Below are positions 35,610 through 48,128 of a stretch of 64,000 bases of DNA, in pieces. The translations under genes were made by a program, and so were the position numbers. This stretch comes from Talinum fruticosum (taxonomy: Eukaryota; Streptophyta; Magnoliopsida; Caryophyllales; Talinaceae): assembly GCA_021018815.1 (NCBI GenBank), contig JAITYX010000010.1:8609001-8673000 (forward strand), read 5' to 3'. Under the pieces are notes generated by a model, which saw nothing but the letters and a program-made list of their open reading frames with translations, did no database searches and was not told where the DNA came from. How positions within the stretch are numbered: the stretch's first letter is position 1; every line of letters starts with the position of its first letter.

Positions 35610-37020
35610 TCAATGTTCTCGCTCAATCCTCATCAACTTCTTATCTTTCTTCCGTCCTACCTTGATTTCATCTCGTAATTGACGGTCCGACTTCCAAAAG
35701 CTCGGAACCCCTTTGTTTCCTTGGTGTCGGGTGATCTCAATTCCCGCTCCGTGTAACTCCCAAATAAGGATTGGTTGGGTGATAATCAAGGTATTCATAT
35801 TATGTTGAGTTTTTCTACTCAAGGCGTCAGCAACAACATTAGCTTTACCTGGATGATATTGAATCTCCAAATCATAATCCTTTAATAGTTCCAACCATCT
35901 CCTTTGCCTCAAATTAAGCTCCTTTTGAGTGAACACGTACTTCAAACTTTGATGATCAGTATATACCTTACAAGATACTCCATATAAATAATGTCTCCAA
36001 ATTTTCAAGGCAAACACAACTGCAGCCAATTCTAAATCATGAGTAGGGTAATTTCCTTCATATGGTTTTAGCTGCCGAGAAGCATATGCTACCACTTTAC
36101 CATCTTGCATCAATACACAGCCTAATCCATTCTTCGAAGCATCACTATAGATGGTATATTCTTTGCCTTCTTCTGGGAGGGTCGGGATCGGGGCCGTAGT
36201 CGGCTTACCCTTCAAGGTTTGGAATGCTTTTTCACACTCATTAGACCATTCAAATTTGGTGGTTTTCTTTAAGAGGTTAGTCATAGGCGAGGCTAGTTTT
36301 GAAAAGTCCTGTACAAATCTTCGATAGTATCCAGCTAACCCTAGAAAACTTCTCACCTCAGTAACATTGGTTGGTTCGGGCCATTCGGTCACTCGCTTGT
36401 ATCTTATGCGGGTCTACCTTTATCCCTTCCCGAGATACCACATGACCTAAAAATGTCACTTCATTTAACCGTAACTCACACTTTTGTAACTTGGCATATA
36501 ACCGGTGTTCCCGTAAGACTTGTAATACTATCCTCAAATGATGGACATGTTCTTCCTTATTCTTTGAGTACACCAATATATCATCAATGAAAACAACCAC
36601 AAATTTGTCCGGTAAGGTCTGAAAATCCGATTCATCGGATCCATAAACTTAGCAGTGCATTAGTTAACCCAAAAGGCATGACAACAAACTCATAATGGCC
36701 ATACCTAGTTCGAAACGCAGTTTTGGGTATATCTTCACTCCTTATTCTAAGTTGATGGTATCCGGACCTCAAGTCTATTTTTGAAAACATTTCGCACCTT
36801 GTAATTGATCGAATAAATCGTCAATCCGGGGTAAAGGATATTTATTCTTAATCGTAAGTTTATTCAACTCCCTATAATCGATGCATAACCGCAAGGTACC
36901 ATCCTTTTTCTTCACAAATAACACCGGCGCTCCCCAAGGTGAAGTACTTGATCCGATAAACCCCTTCTCCATAAGTTCTTCCAATTGACTTTTCAATTCT
37001 TTCAACTCCACTGGGGCCAT
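35610..37020 (-). pseudogene. Chromovirus reverse transcriptase and RNase H, broken
   Basis: Reverse transcriptase begins at 37020-36775 with [20 protein letters not shown] and [20 protein letters not shown]. The catalytic FIDD is encoded at 36580-36591, within 36600-36358. The fragment 36392-35610 then carries [11 protein letters not shown], RNase H motifs [18 protein letters not shown] and YTDHQSLKY, and ends in [15 protein letters not shown]. Between 36775 and 36600 the frame is lost over about 170 bp. The enzyme copies the element RNA to DNA. Confidence 0.92.
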
Positions 37021-37068
37021 TCTATAAGGTGCTTTAGAAATTGGTCGGGCTTCGGATATAATTCCACT

Positions 37069-37880
37069 TCAAAATCTACTTCTCTCGAGGTGGTAATCCC
37101 GGGAGTTCCTCCGGAAAACATCGTGGAATTCATTTATCACCGGAATATCCTCGAGTCTCATCTTTTCCTCATTTTCTTTAATAGTATAACACCAGTAACC
37201 TTGGCATCCCCTTTTCAAAAGTTTTGCTGCATTTGTCAAAGATACGAGGGAGCACTCCATTTTACGCTCATCTCCATAAAAACACACATCTCTTCCTTGC
37301 CCATTTTTTAATATCACCTTTCGTTCATCACAATTAATTTTGGCCCCATATTTCGACAACCAATCCATTCCTAAAATTATCTCAAAGTTCGCTAGATCAA
37401 ACTGGATAAGATTGGTTGGAAAGTCTTCTCCGGCTATAGTTAAAGGAACTTCCTTGTAAGAAAATGAACATTCTATCACTTGACCATTAGGTAAAGTGAT
37501 TTGATATATGGTCCAGGCTTTATGTGCTTCTAAATTGAGTTGAGATGCAACATGAGTTGACACAAATGAATGCGAAGCTCCAGAGTCAAATAACGCATAA
37601 ATTGGCTTCGAATTTAAAAGGAGAGTTCCGAAACTACCGTACCCGAAGCGGCTGCATCCTTTTTATTCATAACATATACACGACCTGCAGTTAACGAGGA
37701 ATAGCCGAGGAAGGTCCCGTACGTAGGTTAGGTAATGGTCTTACTTGTTCCCTTTTCCACGGCCTTCCGCCTCCTAGGACAATTGAGTACCCGATGCTCC
37801 GTACTTCCACACCGGTTGCACTTATTTGTCCCAACTCTACATTCTGTTGTGGTATGGTTGGTCCCGCCACACTTCTCACA
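37069..37880 (-). pseudogene. Chromovirus zinc knuckles and aspartic protease
   Basis: Two CX2CX4HX4C zinc knuckles are encoded at about 37838-37881 and 37775-37817 (CEKCGGTNHTTTEC and CNRCGSTEHRVLNC). Two knuckles rather than one is noteworthy. The protease active site DSGA is encoded at 37576-37587 and continues in the frame 37563-37069 with the second conserved motif ILGMDWLSKYG. The protease would cut the polyprotein. One frame change separates the knuckles from the protease. Confidence 0.88.
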
Positions 37881-37899
37881 CGGTTCGCGGCTAGTAGGT

Positions 37900-38784
37900 G
37901 CGGGGTTTTTAGCTTGGCTAGAGTTCCCCTTTCTTATCGCGTTATCTCCACCCCGACCTTGGTTTCCCTATCATTCCATTTTCTTTTGGAACCCCCGTAC
38001 TCCGAGCCCTTAGTTCGGCTCTTGATCCTTTCGACTTCTGCAGCTCTCTCATACCATTCCTGGGTGGTCTTAATTGGTTGCCCAGACTAGTTGGTGCCGT
38101 ATGAACAGCGCTAAACCTTCTTCATATCTTAACATTTTCATTCTCTCTGTAGACACAAAGTCTTGGGCGAATCGAGCCAACTCGTTAAACTTCGCAGTGT
38201 ATTGCATCACCGACATGCCCTCTCGTCATCCCGAGTTCTAGAAATTCCTTCTCTTTCGACGTTGGACCGAAACGGGGTAAAATCGAGCTCTAAGCTCTTC
38301 CAAAATTTGGGCCGGGTAAACTCGGGTCCTTGGCATTTTTCTCCGACGGTGTTCCACCATATATCCGCTTCTCCGGACAAATAAAAGGTTCCTATGGCTA
38401 CCTTCTTGTCTTCGAGTACCTCGAGGATCATGAAAATTTTCTCCAAGTTCCTAACCCACTCTTCTAATTCCACCGGATCGATTTTACCATTGTACACCTT
38501 GGGGTTCCTTTTGGCCACCCTATCCGCCAATTTCTCCGTACTCTTGGAAGGTTCGGGTGGGGCCGTAGGGACAGGGACCCTCTTCGGTAATTCTTGGACC
38601 AGATTTCCCAATACGCAAGGTTGGCATTTTCTTGTGAGTTTGATTGCATAAAAGCGAGCAACCGGGGTCGGTTACTTTCTCGCTGTGAGGTAGCAGGTAT
38701 TTCATTGAGGCCGATGCCCAAATCTCTCATTGTCCCTTCATAGCCACTATTCTCGGGCTGATTGTTACTTGCACTTTGAGACAT
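37900..38784 (-). pseudogene. Chromovirus gag, broken
   Basis: A start codon at 38784 opens a frame beginning MSQSASNNQ. The gag core in 38611-38207 shows PKVYNGKIDPVELEEWVRNL, then KKVAIGTFYLSGEADIWW and FWKSLELDF, the Retrotrans_gag family. The basic tail leading to the zinc knuckles is split over frames between 38200 and 37900. Confidence 0.88.
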
Positions 38785-38930
38785 TCTACAAAACAAATAG
38801 ATTTGTTGGATTTACTCATTCTATTAACGAGCTCCTCGTTCTATAATCAAATACCAAAGCACCAAAATCCTTGAAACCTAACTTGACTCGTAAGGATTCC
38901 TATATGGCTCGCAATGATAGCTTAAACCTA

Positions 38931-38943
38931 GGCTCGATACCAC
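38931..38943 (-). other. Primer-binding site of the chromovirus
   Basis: The minus strand reads TGGTATCGAGCC near the 5' LTR; the expected site is TGGTATCAGAGCC. The missing bases fall at CAG, the same change as in the copia primer site. Confidence 0.85.
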
Positions 38944-38946
38944 ATC

Positions 38947-39989
38947 CGTAACGCCCCCAACTCATAATCACTAATTCAGGCTAAGCAACCCGCTAACCGA
39001 GTGATTAGCGCAGTGGAAAAAGGTTTAGGAGCTGTCACCGCCGCCCTTACCAGCGGAAGGGCAAGGCTAACGGAGTCGAATACTAAACTATTCGACTTAG
39101 ATTACTCTATTTAACAATCAACAACAAAAGGAAACTATAATATGTACAAAGCCGAACAAAAGTACAGGGTAACCCCACATTCATTAGCTCTAATCCACGA
39201 CACTATGTACGAGTCTCCAAAAGGTTATCATGGCGAGCCGGAGCCCCTAAGCCTCGAACACGATTCTTCTATGACTTGCCGTCTTCACTATTCTTACCTA
39301 AAACAAACAAGGAAATATTTTCGCAATGTGAGTCGAAACTCAATACGTTCACTACCATGCGAGTAAAATAATAGTAATGAAATAATTAAGTTGAGCGCAT
39401 GCATTTCAATTCATTTATAAATGAGGGGAGTGAATAATGTAAAACTCATTATCGATTAATTATCTCGAATGGATCCCTTTACGATCATCGGGTTTCCCTA
39501 AACGCATGTGCACACACCTGCACCGATCGGATAGTCCGGTTGAAGGCGGTTAACCGTTACTGGGTTACCAACCTGGATATTGGGCGTACCAAATAATGGC
39601 ACTTGATGGGCGGGTCCATATTAATGATGGCAAATATTATTTGCAAACAATTCTTCATTGTTGTTAATGTTGGCCATATCCGGCCTTTATTTGTAAATAA
39701 AACATTGAAGGGCACGATCAATGAACGTACCTTGCCGACGTTCCTCCTTCTTTCTCTTTTTGGGTGGAATCCGGATGAACGCACGACGCTGGTGTTTGAT
39801 GACCTTAATTAAGGACATAGGAGTTTTATTAATAAACTGAATTTTTATAGCTTATTTATTTATCAAATCATTTCAAACACGCTTGAAATGAAAATTATTA
39901 AAGTTAGCTTTTACTAAGGAATACTAATGAGGTTCTTGGTTCACACAATTTATTTACCTTATTTTACTATGCATGTATAATCTGTATGC

Positions 39990-40033
<44 letters not shown>

Positions 40034-41809
40034 ATTTAGCAACTTTAAAGTATATGTATATAGAACTTTCTTCTAAGCGCATATGTAAATATATGGGTAA
40101 CTTCAAATATACATAATTTTCTTCCAATTGATATATTGAACATTTATCTCCTTTATTCATATTTTTATGCACCACCTTTTTAACCTTATTTTGTTTTATA
40201 AAGGTCCAAAAGTGTTAATTCTCCTATTCCGAGTTCACCTGCTCGCCTGAATTAAAAATCATCATCAATCTCTCTCTTAATCTCCTCATTTATCAAAAGT
40301 AATTCTTAACTCGGAATCACTTCCTGAATATCTTTATCCAAAGCAATTGTCCATAATTACCCTTTATACGAGGATTGTCCATAAATGTCCTTGATACAGG
40401 GATTATCCATGATTTGTTTTTAATTCAAGTACATCCAAATGTCATTAATTATCACCAAATCCTCTCAAACCTTATGAATCAGATACATATATGCCACAAC
40501 CATGAGCAAACTTTAATCTCCAAACAGATAAAACAACATAATGACTGATTACAACTTAAACACTTAAATTAAAAGAAATGAAGAAATGAATCTGAAAAAT
40601 TAACCTAAAATTAAACGAACCGAAACCGAAATTTACTTCTAAGAAATTAAATCAAAAGCTGAAAATTACCCTAGAACCCAAGTGGACGGTGGTTAAATTT
40701 TTTGAAGGGTTTCGAGGTGGTTAAGGGTGGTGGTTTGAGGATCGGAGTTGATCGAACAGAGCAGTCGGCTGCAGTCGCGGCAGTCGTCGGTGGCAGTGAG
40801 CGGCGTCGGCGGCCGACAGAGGCAGCTGAGGCCGGACAGGGTTGGAGGCCGAGAAACCGTGACCAACCGGGCAAAACCAAGGCAGGAGCAGCGCAGTAAC
40901 GTAAGTATAGCCGGCGGTGGGCCGGCGTTTGGTGGCCGAGATGACGACCGTAGGGTAGTGGAAGGTGATGGTGGTTGTCGGTGGTGTTGGGGTGGCGTCT
41001 CCGAGTGGCTGAGATGAACGGAAAAAGGGAGACGGTGGAGGCAAGCGATAGGGATAGGGTTTTGGGTGTTTGATGGGGAATTCGACGAAGATGGTGATGA
41101 TGGTGGTGGTGGCTAGCCGGCGGTGCTCGTCGGCGTGGCCGGAGGGCCGCCGGTGCTGTCGGTCAGCAGTGAAAACAAGAAGGGCGCAGAGCCGAGGCGG
41201 GCTCGGTGGTAGAGAGAGAGAAAGAGGGGACGAAGGCAGGAGAGGGAGAGCGAGAGAGAGTGAGGGTTTAATCGCCTTTAGGTTAGAATAATGAAACCCT
41301 AAGTTAACTTATGCCTTTATACCCCCTCCTCTAACCTTCCTCTGAATGGGCCGGTTGACCCCGCTCAAGCATCCGGCCCAGCTTCTCAATAGTGCTAATT
41401 CTAACCCGACTCACTCATCCTCAATAATTCATAATCTCCTAAACTTATTATTTTTCTAATTAAACTTATCTTAATCTAAGAATTTTTTTTATTTTTAGTA
41501 ATATTAAATTTATACAAATTACATTAGTTTCATTTGTTTAAGGATTTTATAATTCAGAATAAATTAGTTATATAATAATATTAATTATCTTCTAGGTCAT
41601 TAAAATTTGTAAAGCACTCGTGCGTCGTCGTTGTAATCATCCTGGTTCTCGCACTTTAAACAAAAATGACATATATATATTTATATATATACACATACGT
41701 ATATCCACATGAGTAATATGAAAATATTTGAAAATTTGAAATACACGCGCTCGAGGCTAATTTTTAATGCACTTAAGGATAATTACTTTCTTAGGGACGG
41801 GTCGTTACA
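38947..41809 (-). repeat. 5' LTR of the chromovirus (2863 bp)
   Basis: It pairs with 31326-34190. The terminal TG is CG here (38947-38948), in a CTG to CCG context. It contains a (TA)n array at 39995-40031, shorter than in the other LTR, and the matching GC-rich block at about 40680-41280. The end is TTACA followed by the target copy CCAAA. Confidence 0.93.
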
Positions 41810-41814
41810 CCAAA

Positions 41815-42494
41815 TCGAGCAACTAAGATGTTACTCTCGGAAAATAATAACCAAATTAACTTATCCATGTAAAACTAACTAGATGATTACCCATGTAGAG
41901 AAAAAACAAGCACGAATGTCCCATTGCTACGATTATATTCCCGAAACTAGAACAAATAGGACTCGGAAAAAGAAATTAATCAAGTACCTTAAAATCGAAG
42001 CCGACCAGCGAAGAAGGAGGCCGAACAGCGCGGCCGGAGAGAGGAGGGGCCGCAGAGAGTAAATCCCGACCGGCGATTATGAGTGCGGGGAGTAAATCGA
42101 AGATGTCGCTGCTCGCTAAGTTGCTACGATTACGAGAGCGAGGACTGCGAGTGAAGTGACGACGAGCAAGGCCGACGACGAGCGAAGAACGAAGTGAAGT
42201 GACGAGACAAACAGCGCGGCCGGAGACGGGAGGGGCCGGAGAGAGGACGGACCGGATAGGCTGAACTCCGGCCAGCGGTTGCGCCAAGGACTGCGAGTGC
42301 GAGGTCGAAGCGAGAGGATGGGGTGGGGGTGGGGACGGACGTTGCGCCTGTGTGAGAGGGGGAGGGAGAGAACGAAGGGTTTCCTTTCCAAATTGCATTA
42401 TTAATTTGAGGTTGCTTGTGAAAATTTAAAAAAAAATTTAATATCCGGGTCTTAAACGAGTGCAGGTCGGGTCCAGTACCCACTGCCATCCCTA
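41815..42494 (-). other. 5' terminal region of the hAT element, GC-rich
   Basis: This part separates the chromovirus from the hAT end. It is GC-rich between about 41995 and 42380, with overlapping minus-strand frames rich in S, P, R and L. This composition is typical of a TE leader or promoter rather than a protein gene. Subterminal GGGTC repeats lie near 42440-42475. Confidence 0.5.
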
Positions 42495-42799
42495 CTAATG
42501 ACACTAGGTCGGATGTCTACATTCCGCCCTATCCTATATCATCTCCCATGAGCTTCACTTAAATAAATTTATATTAAAATATAATATATAATACATGCAT
42601 ACATTTAAAAAATATACACATAAAAAAATATAGTTGTACCGATAAAATATACATTAAAAGTACACCAATATATTTTTATTAATTAAAACCTTCTAATTTT
42701 GTGCTGATATATTATATCTAATTACGTCATGTGGCATAAATATTAATTTAATATTTATTTTATAAGTGTGTTTAGAATAATGGATATATATATATATAT

Positions 42800-43160
42800 G
42801 GATTGTATCAAATGAGAGGATGAGATAAAGTGCGAGTGAGAGGATTAAATCTCAACCATTCATTTCAAATCTAAGGGTCAAGATTAAAACAAACTTATTT
42901 TCTATCATTCGTAGATGTAAGATATAAATTTTTGATTTGGGGTTCAACATGCCCTAAATTATATGCATTTAGGGTAGGATTTTTATAAATTGCTTTGCCG
43001 TCGGAAAAGTGAAGAAAGTAATGGAGTACGAGTGATTTTAGGTGACATAATGGAGAAGAAAATAATTAGGATTTTTATTTAGTAAATTAATCTCACCCAC
43101 TCATTTTAATCCAATGACGCATATTAAATCCTTTCACTTTCCCCTATCACTCTCCTCTCG

Positions 43161-43161
<1 letters not shown>
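42800..43161. mobile_element. MITE-like element bounded by (TA)n, copy in duplication unit 1
   Basis: Between two TA arrays lies a 360-bp block whose ends resemble each other in reverse complement: GAGAGGATGAGATAAAGTG near the left and GAGAGGAGAGTGATAGGG near the right (minus strand). No frame of note. The arrangement recalls the rice Micron family, described as inserting in (TA)n, but the identity is not shown. Confidence 0.5.

Positions 43162-43229
<68 letters not shown>
43162..43229. repeat. (TA)n microsatellite
   Basis: About 34 TA units on the right side of the MITE-like element in unit 1. Confidence 0.95.
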
Positions 43230-43232
<3 letters not shown>

Positions 43233-44126
43233 AGTGAGAACATGTGTTCTGGAGCATATAATAATTGCATATCATGTCATATGTATTGTATCATATGTAT
43301 GATATTTCATCAAACACGTGACAGGGGTATGAGAAACAACATCAAATTCAAGCATAAACTAGGCATAATTAAATTTAAACAAGATCAATTAGTCATTAGA
43401 GAAGCTAACCACAATCAAAGTGACCCAAATGAATAATTAATTAACATCAACATGATAATTAAACCCAATAACTGAACAAAACATAATTCGACTCAAACAA
43501 AAACATAAGCTAATAAATTAATTATTCTCAAATAAACTAATTTAAACGTGAATTAACAATTACACTAATAAAAATCAAATCTTTGAATCATATCAAACAA
43601 CTAAAATTATGAACTTGAAGTAAAGAAAAAGAGGAAGAGAAAACTTCTCGCATATATTGGGATATCCGAAATTAAAATTCTTATACAAATTATACAATTA
43701 TCTGACCCAAATTATTGTGACTAAAACCCTAATAACACTCCCAAAAATCTCCTCCAAACAACCCCTCAAAAATCAAACTAAATCTAACTTTTATATCCAC
43801 GAAAATACGTAACGAACAATGTTTGGGGGCTGGGGGTGCCTAATGACACTAGGTCAGATGTCTACATTCTGCCCTATCCTATATCATCTCCCATGAGCTT
43901 CACTTAAATAAATTTATATTAAAATATAATATATAATACATGCATACATTTAAAAAATATACACATAAAAAAATATAGTTGTACCGATAAAATATACATT
44001 AAAAGTACACCAATATATTTTTATTAATTAAAACCTTCTAATTTTATGCTGATATATTATATCTAATGACGTCATGTGGCATAAATATTAATTTAATATT
44101 TATTTTATAAGTGTGTTTAGAATAAT

Positions 44127-44678
<552 letters not shown>

Positions 44679-44753
44679 AGTGAGAACATGTGTTCTGGAG
44701 CATATAATAATTGCATATCATGTCATATGTATTGTATCATATGTATGATATTT

Positions 44754-47700
44754 ATAGAAAGATAAAATTTCTTTAATTGACCATGATGCTGACGTAGGCG
44801 TTTGGTTGAATTGGGCCGCAAATCAAGCACGAAGCAGATTTTGCTACCGAGCAAATATGGTCTTGACTTGCTCATTTAATTGCCTTTTGTCTTCTTCGTC
44901 CAAATTGTTACAATTTCTGTACACGGTCATCAAGCTTAACAAAATTGTTACAATTTTTCATCGGCCCATTTATTCTACAAAATTCTCATATTTTCCTAGT
45001 CAAAAGCATTCATACATTTTGGTTTGGGTCCAAATCAAATACATTAAATTTTAGGTTAATTTAGTTTCGGATGGGTCAAAATCGACTGAACTTTTTCAAA
45101 TATTGATTTGAATTGAGTTTTTCAACTCATTTAATTCAACTGGTTCGGACAATTTTGTCATGTCTATATACCATTTATAATTAGGATTGAGTTGTTTCAT
45201 TGGAATCCCACACCCTATTTTGGTGGGACTTTTGGGGAAAAGTAAAGCATAAAATTTAGTATATCTATATTCTGGCCTTTTTATTGTACTCGTTCGAGTG
45301 GTCACTTGTAAATGTCATCTATATTTTTACTCTTACTTGTTATATATTTGTTAAAAAAATTATGTATTATTACACTTGGAAAGAAAATATTATAGTACAT
45401 TTTACAATTTCCTATGATCTAGTGGGCCTTAAAATACTAATTATTGGATAAACAACGACTATAATTTATAAAGAAATAATAGTGATTACTTCAACATATT
45501 TTATATAGAAATTTTAATTCTTTGGAATACATGCTCCCTTTTCTTGACTTTATAGCCCTAATCCAAAGTATCTCAATACAAGAACTAATCTTTTGAGAAG
45601 GAATAATATAATGTTTATAGAAATTATAAACATAGTTCTACTGTAAAGTAAAAAGGATTACAAGAAATTGGAGGCAACAACTAAAAGGTTAAATAGAAAT
45701 TTAAATTGATCGGGACGCTTAAATATAAGGTGATATATTGAATTAGAAGATTATAAGTCATTTGTAAGCTGATTATTGAAATTTAACGGTGTTTTTATTT
45801 ATTTAACTGTCTAATTTTTTATATTATGTATGATATGTCTATTTAAATTTTATCCATCACATCACACGATAAAAATTAAAAAAGTTAGGTGCAAGGAGTT
45901 GTTGAATCCTAGGGTGGAGCATTTAGTTTTGCATGGTTTGTCCTTTTTTTCCTCATATATTTTTAGCAACTAGACTAATTAGCTATAGTTTGGACACCAC
46001 CACCGACTAATTTCATCAAAATAAATGTGGAAGCTTCCATACAAAATGAAGGAGAGGTGCGTCTTGGGCCGGTGGCAAGAGATGCTAAAGGAGAGGTCTA
46101 ATGGCGGCAGTCAAATGACTGAGTGCTACATGGTCAGTTACAGCGGTGAGGCAAAAGCGGCATTTTACGGCACCCAATTACCAAAGCGATTCAATTTCGA
46201 GAAGATCATTCGTGAATCATATATTCTCTCGTTAAGATAGTGAACAACTTTTCTCAGCATACAGTGAGTTTGATATAGTTTTTTTTATGACATATCTTTT
46301 TTTAATAGCAATATTTTATTTTGTATTTGGTTGTATGTTAAGAAAGATTAGAATTCAGTTGCTCATTATCTTATTAAGTTTATTTTTTAAATCCCAAGAA
46401 AATTTGCTAATTTCAACTTATGTACTTATAAATATTTTATTAATAAATTAATGTATACCTACTTAACCTCAAACCAAAACCAAAAATAAATATTTTATTA
46501 ATAAATTAATGTACTCTAGAGTTTTACCAGTATCTTTGAGCTTTTGTTACTAGATTTGGCCAATTTTTTTTAGCTTTTAATTTATACTTCTTCACAGTTA
46601 CTCACATATATTTACAGTTTTGGACAATTAATTTTACAATTATCTTATATTTACTTACAACTTTAACATTTATAATCTTACAACTTTTTACAACTAAATT
46701 TTGATGGAATATTTATAGATGAATTATGACTTATGAGGGTGTTCGGTTATTAATTTTTTGTGAAAGTTTTCTTTATTAAATTAACCTCTTGAATCTAGAT
46801 TAAATAATTAATCGAAATATTTGATAAACTAAATTTTTAAAATGAATTTTTCTCTTAAAATCTAATTTTAAGTTTTATGAAATTAACTTCTAAAGTTAAT
46901 TTTTAATTTCACCTTTTCTAAAAATAGCTAAATTTATAAATACTTATTAAAAACCTGAGGCTAATTCAACAGTTGGCGTCACTAAAGTACCCATGTGCAT
47001 TGTATTAAAGTGGTTTTGAAACTCCTCAGTTTGCTGCATATATTTAATCTATTTTAATTACTAATTTTACAATCAAGGCGTGCGTTCAAATCTGTTACAA
47101 AATAAGCTGTTTACTCCGTGTTTTATATCCTGCTTATTATCCCCATATTTTATGTCTATTTGTTTTTTTAAAGGAAATCCTCAAATTACGTAAGATAAAA
47201 TCGCAAGTAGAAGAATAGCGATTGCAAAATTGTAACCCATTGATGAAGGGAGTTAAGGATGGAATATGTCACTGATCGATGAAAGTTTGGAAACATCTCA
47301 AAATGGAAGAATTAAACCTGAGGCAAGTTAGATTTTCATCAAAGATTTTCCCTGTCAAGTCATACCTTGAAGAATCAATCACCAACTGTAACATTCAAGA
47401 ACAACGGTCTTGCTCAAGAAGAAAATAATAAATATCCAAGCATTAGACCAGAAGTAGCAAGCAAGAGAACCAATCCCCTTCTAATTTTATTTTATTCTCT
47501 TGTATTTGCTCAAACAATCACATAGTCTTAAGAGAGGATGTCTTTTTCAGTGTTGTACCACTTAGTAAAGTGTCAGAAAGGACGTTAAGAGTGTTACTGA
47601 ACTCAAAAGGTCATCATAAATAAGTGAAGAACTCTTGTGATTGAGACTCAATTTGAGTATAAAAGAAGCAATGATTAATCCTAAGGAAAATTTTCTTAGG

Positions 47701-48020
47701 AGATCACTAACCCGATATTTGGATTTGGGCCAACATCATAAATAAAAAATATATTTTTGTCTCAAGCTTACTTTCTATCTTGTTGGTTATTATTTAATAT
47801 CTGAGTTCATTCTAAAATAAAAATCTGACCCTTATATTAAAATTTCTTTACCGTATATTCGCCCCTTTAGAGTAATATGAGCCAATTGGAAATAATCAAG
47901 AGGTGGTTTTTATAATGGTTACTCTCTAATTCTCTCTCCTAGTTGGCCTTTTTATTAATTATCCTTGTCTTGTCAGAATAAATTATTAATTTAGTCATAC
48001 CACCGGAACCTTTCAATGCC
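44754..48020. other. Upstream region of the second PLAT gene
   Basis: No clear gene is seen. Blocks between 45240 and 45990 align in order with 17400-17790 upstream of the first PLAT gene. An ORF of 71 codons at 46025-46240 has no recognisable domain. The part at about 47200-47880 differs from copy 1 and looks like an insertion of unknown type, with a GTATAAAAGAAG string near 47658. Confidence 0.5.
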
Positions 48021-48029
48021 TATAAATAG
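48021..48029 (+). promoter_or_regulatory. TATA box of the second PLAT gene
   Basis: TATAAATAG, 108 bp before the ATG at 48129, in the same sequence context as in copy 1. Confidence 0.82.
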
Positions 48030-48128
48030 CACTTGCCATGGGTTCAGAAGTTCACCAATTTCTCGCAGCAAAATACATTAAACTTTCTGAGTACTAATAG
48101 TCTTTAATAACATTTGGTGGTCGTAGCC

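Larger units (their letters stand above)
31326..41809 (-). mobile_element. Ty3/gypsy chromovirus, Tekay/Del type, complete (10.5 kb)
   Basis: Two long LTRs (2865 and 2863 bp) enclose gag, protease, reverse transcriptase, RNase H, integrase and a chromodomain, in that order on the minus strand. The 5-bp target CCAAA is repeated at 31321-31325 and 41810-41814. A polypurine tract and an initiator-Met primer site lie next to the LTRs. The LTRs are near-identical, so the insertion is young. It interrupts the hAT element near its 5' end. The polyprotein frame is broken many times, often where CTG or CAG appears altered. Confidence 0.95.
28292..42494 (-). mobile_element. hAT transposon, about 14.2 kb with nested insertion
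   Basis: The ends TAGGGATGGCAATGGGT and ACCCACTGCCATCCCTA are inverted repeats. The 8-bp sequence CTAATGAC is duplicated at 28284-28291 and 42495-42502. The paralogous unit at 43308-44753 has a single CTAATGAC at 43840-43847, an empty site. Without the chromovirus (31326-41809 plus one TSD) it is about 3.7 kb. It holds a broken BED-type transposase on the minus strand, a LINE-like fragment and a GC-rich 5' end. The dimerisation domain is missing, so it is probably non-autonomous. Confidence 0.93.
27752..43307. repeat. Tandem duplication copy 1, split by a hAT transposon
   Basis: The pieces 27752-28291 and 42503-43307 together match 43308-44753 over the whole unit, apart from the inserted hAT element and different (TA)n lengths. 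The unit begins CATCAAACACGTGACAGG and ends GTATGATATTT. It has no protein. Copy 1 contains (TA)n arrays near 42784-42799 and at 43162-43229. Confidence 0.9.

Noticed and set aside
41976..42504. Overlapping 91-140 codon minus-strand frames
   Set aside because: GC-rich low-complexity hAT leader; no recognisable protein and three overlapping frames equally open.
46025..46240. 71-codon plus-strand ORF
   Set aside because: Starts ATG and is open, but no domain, no signal peptide and no conservation in the paralogous upstream region.
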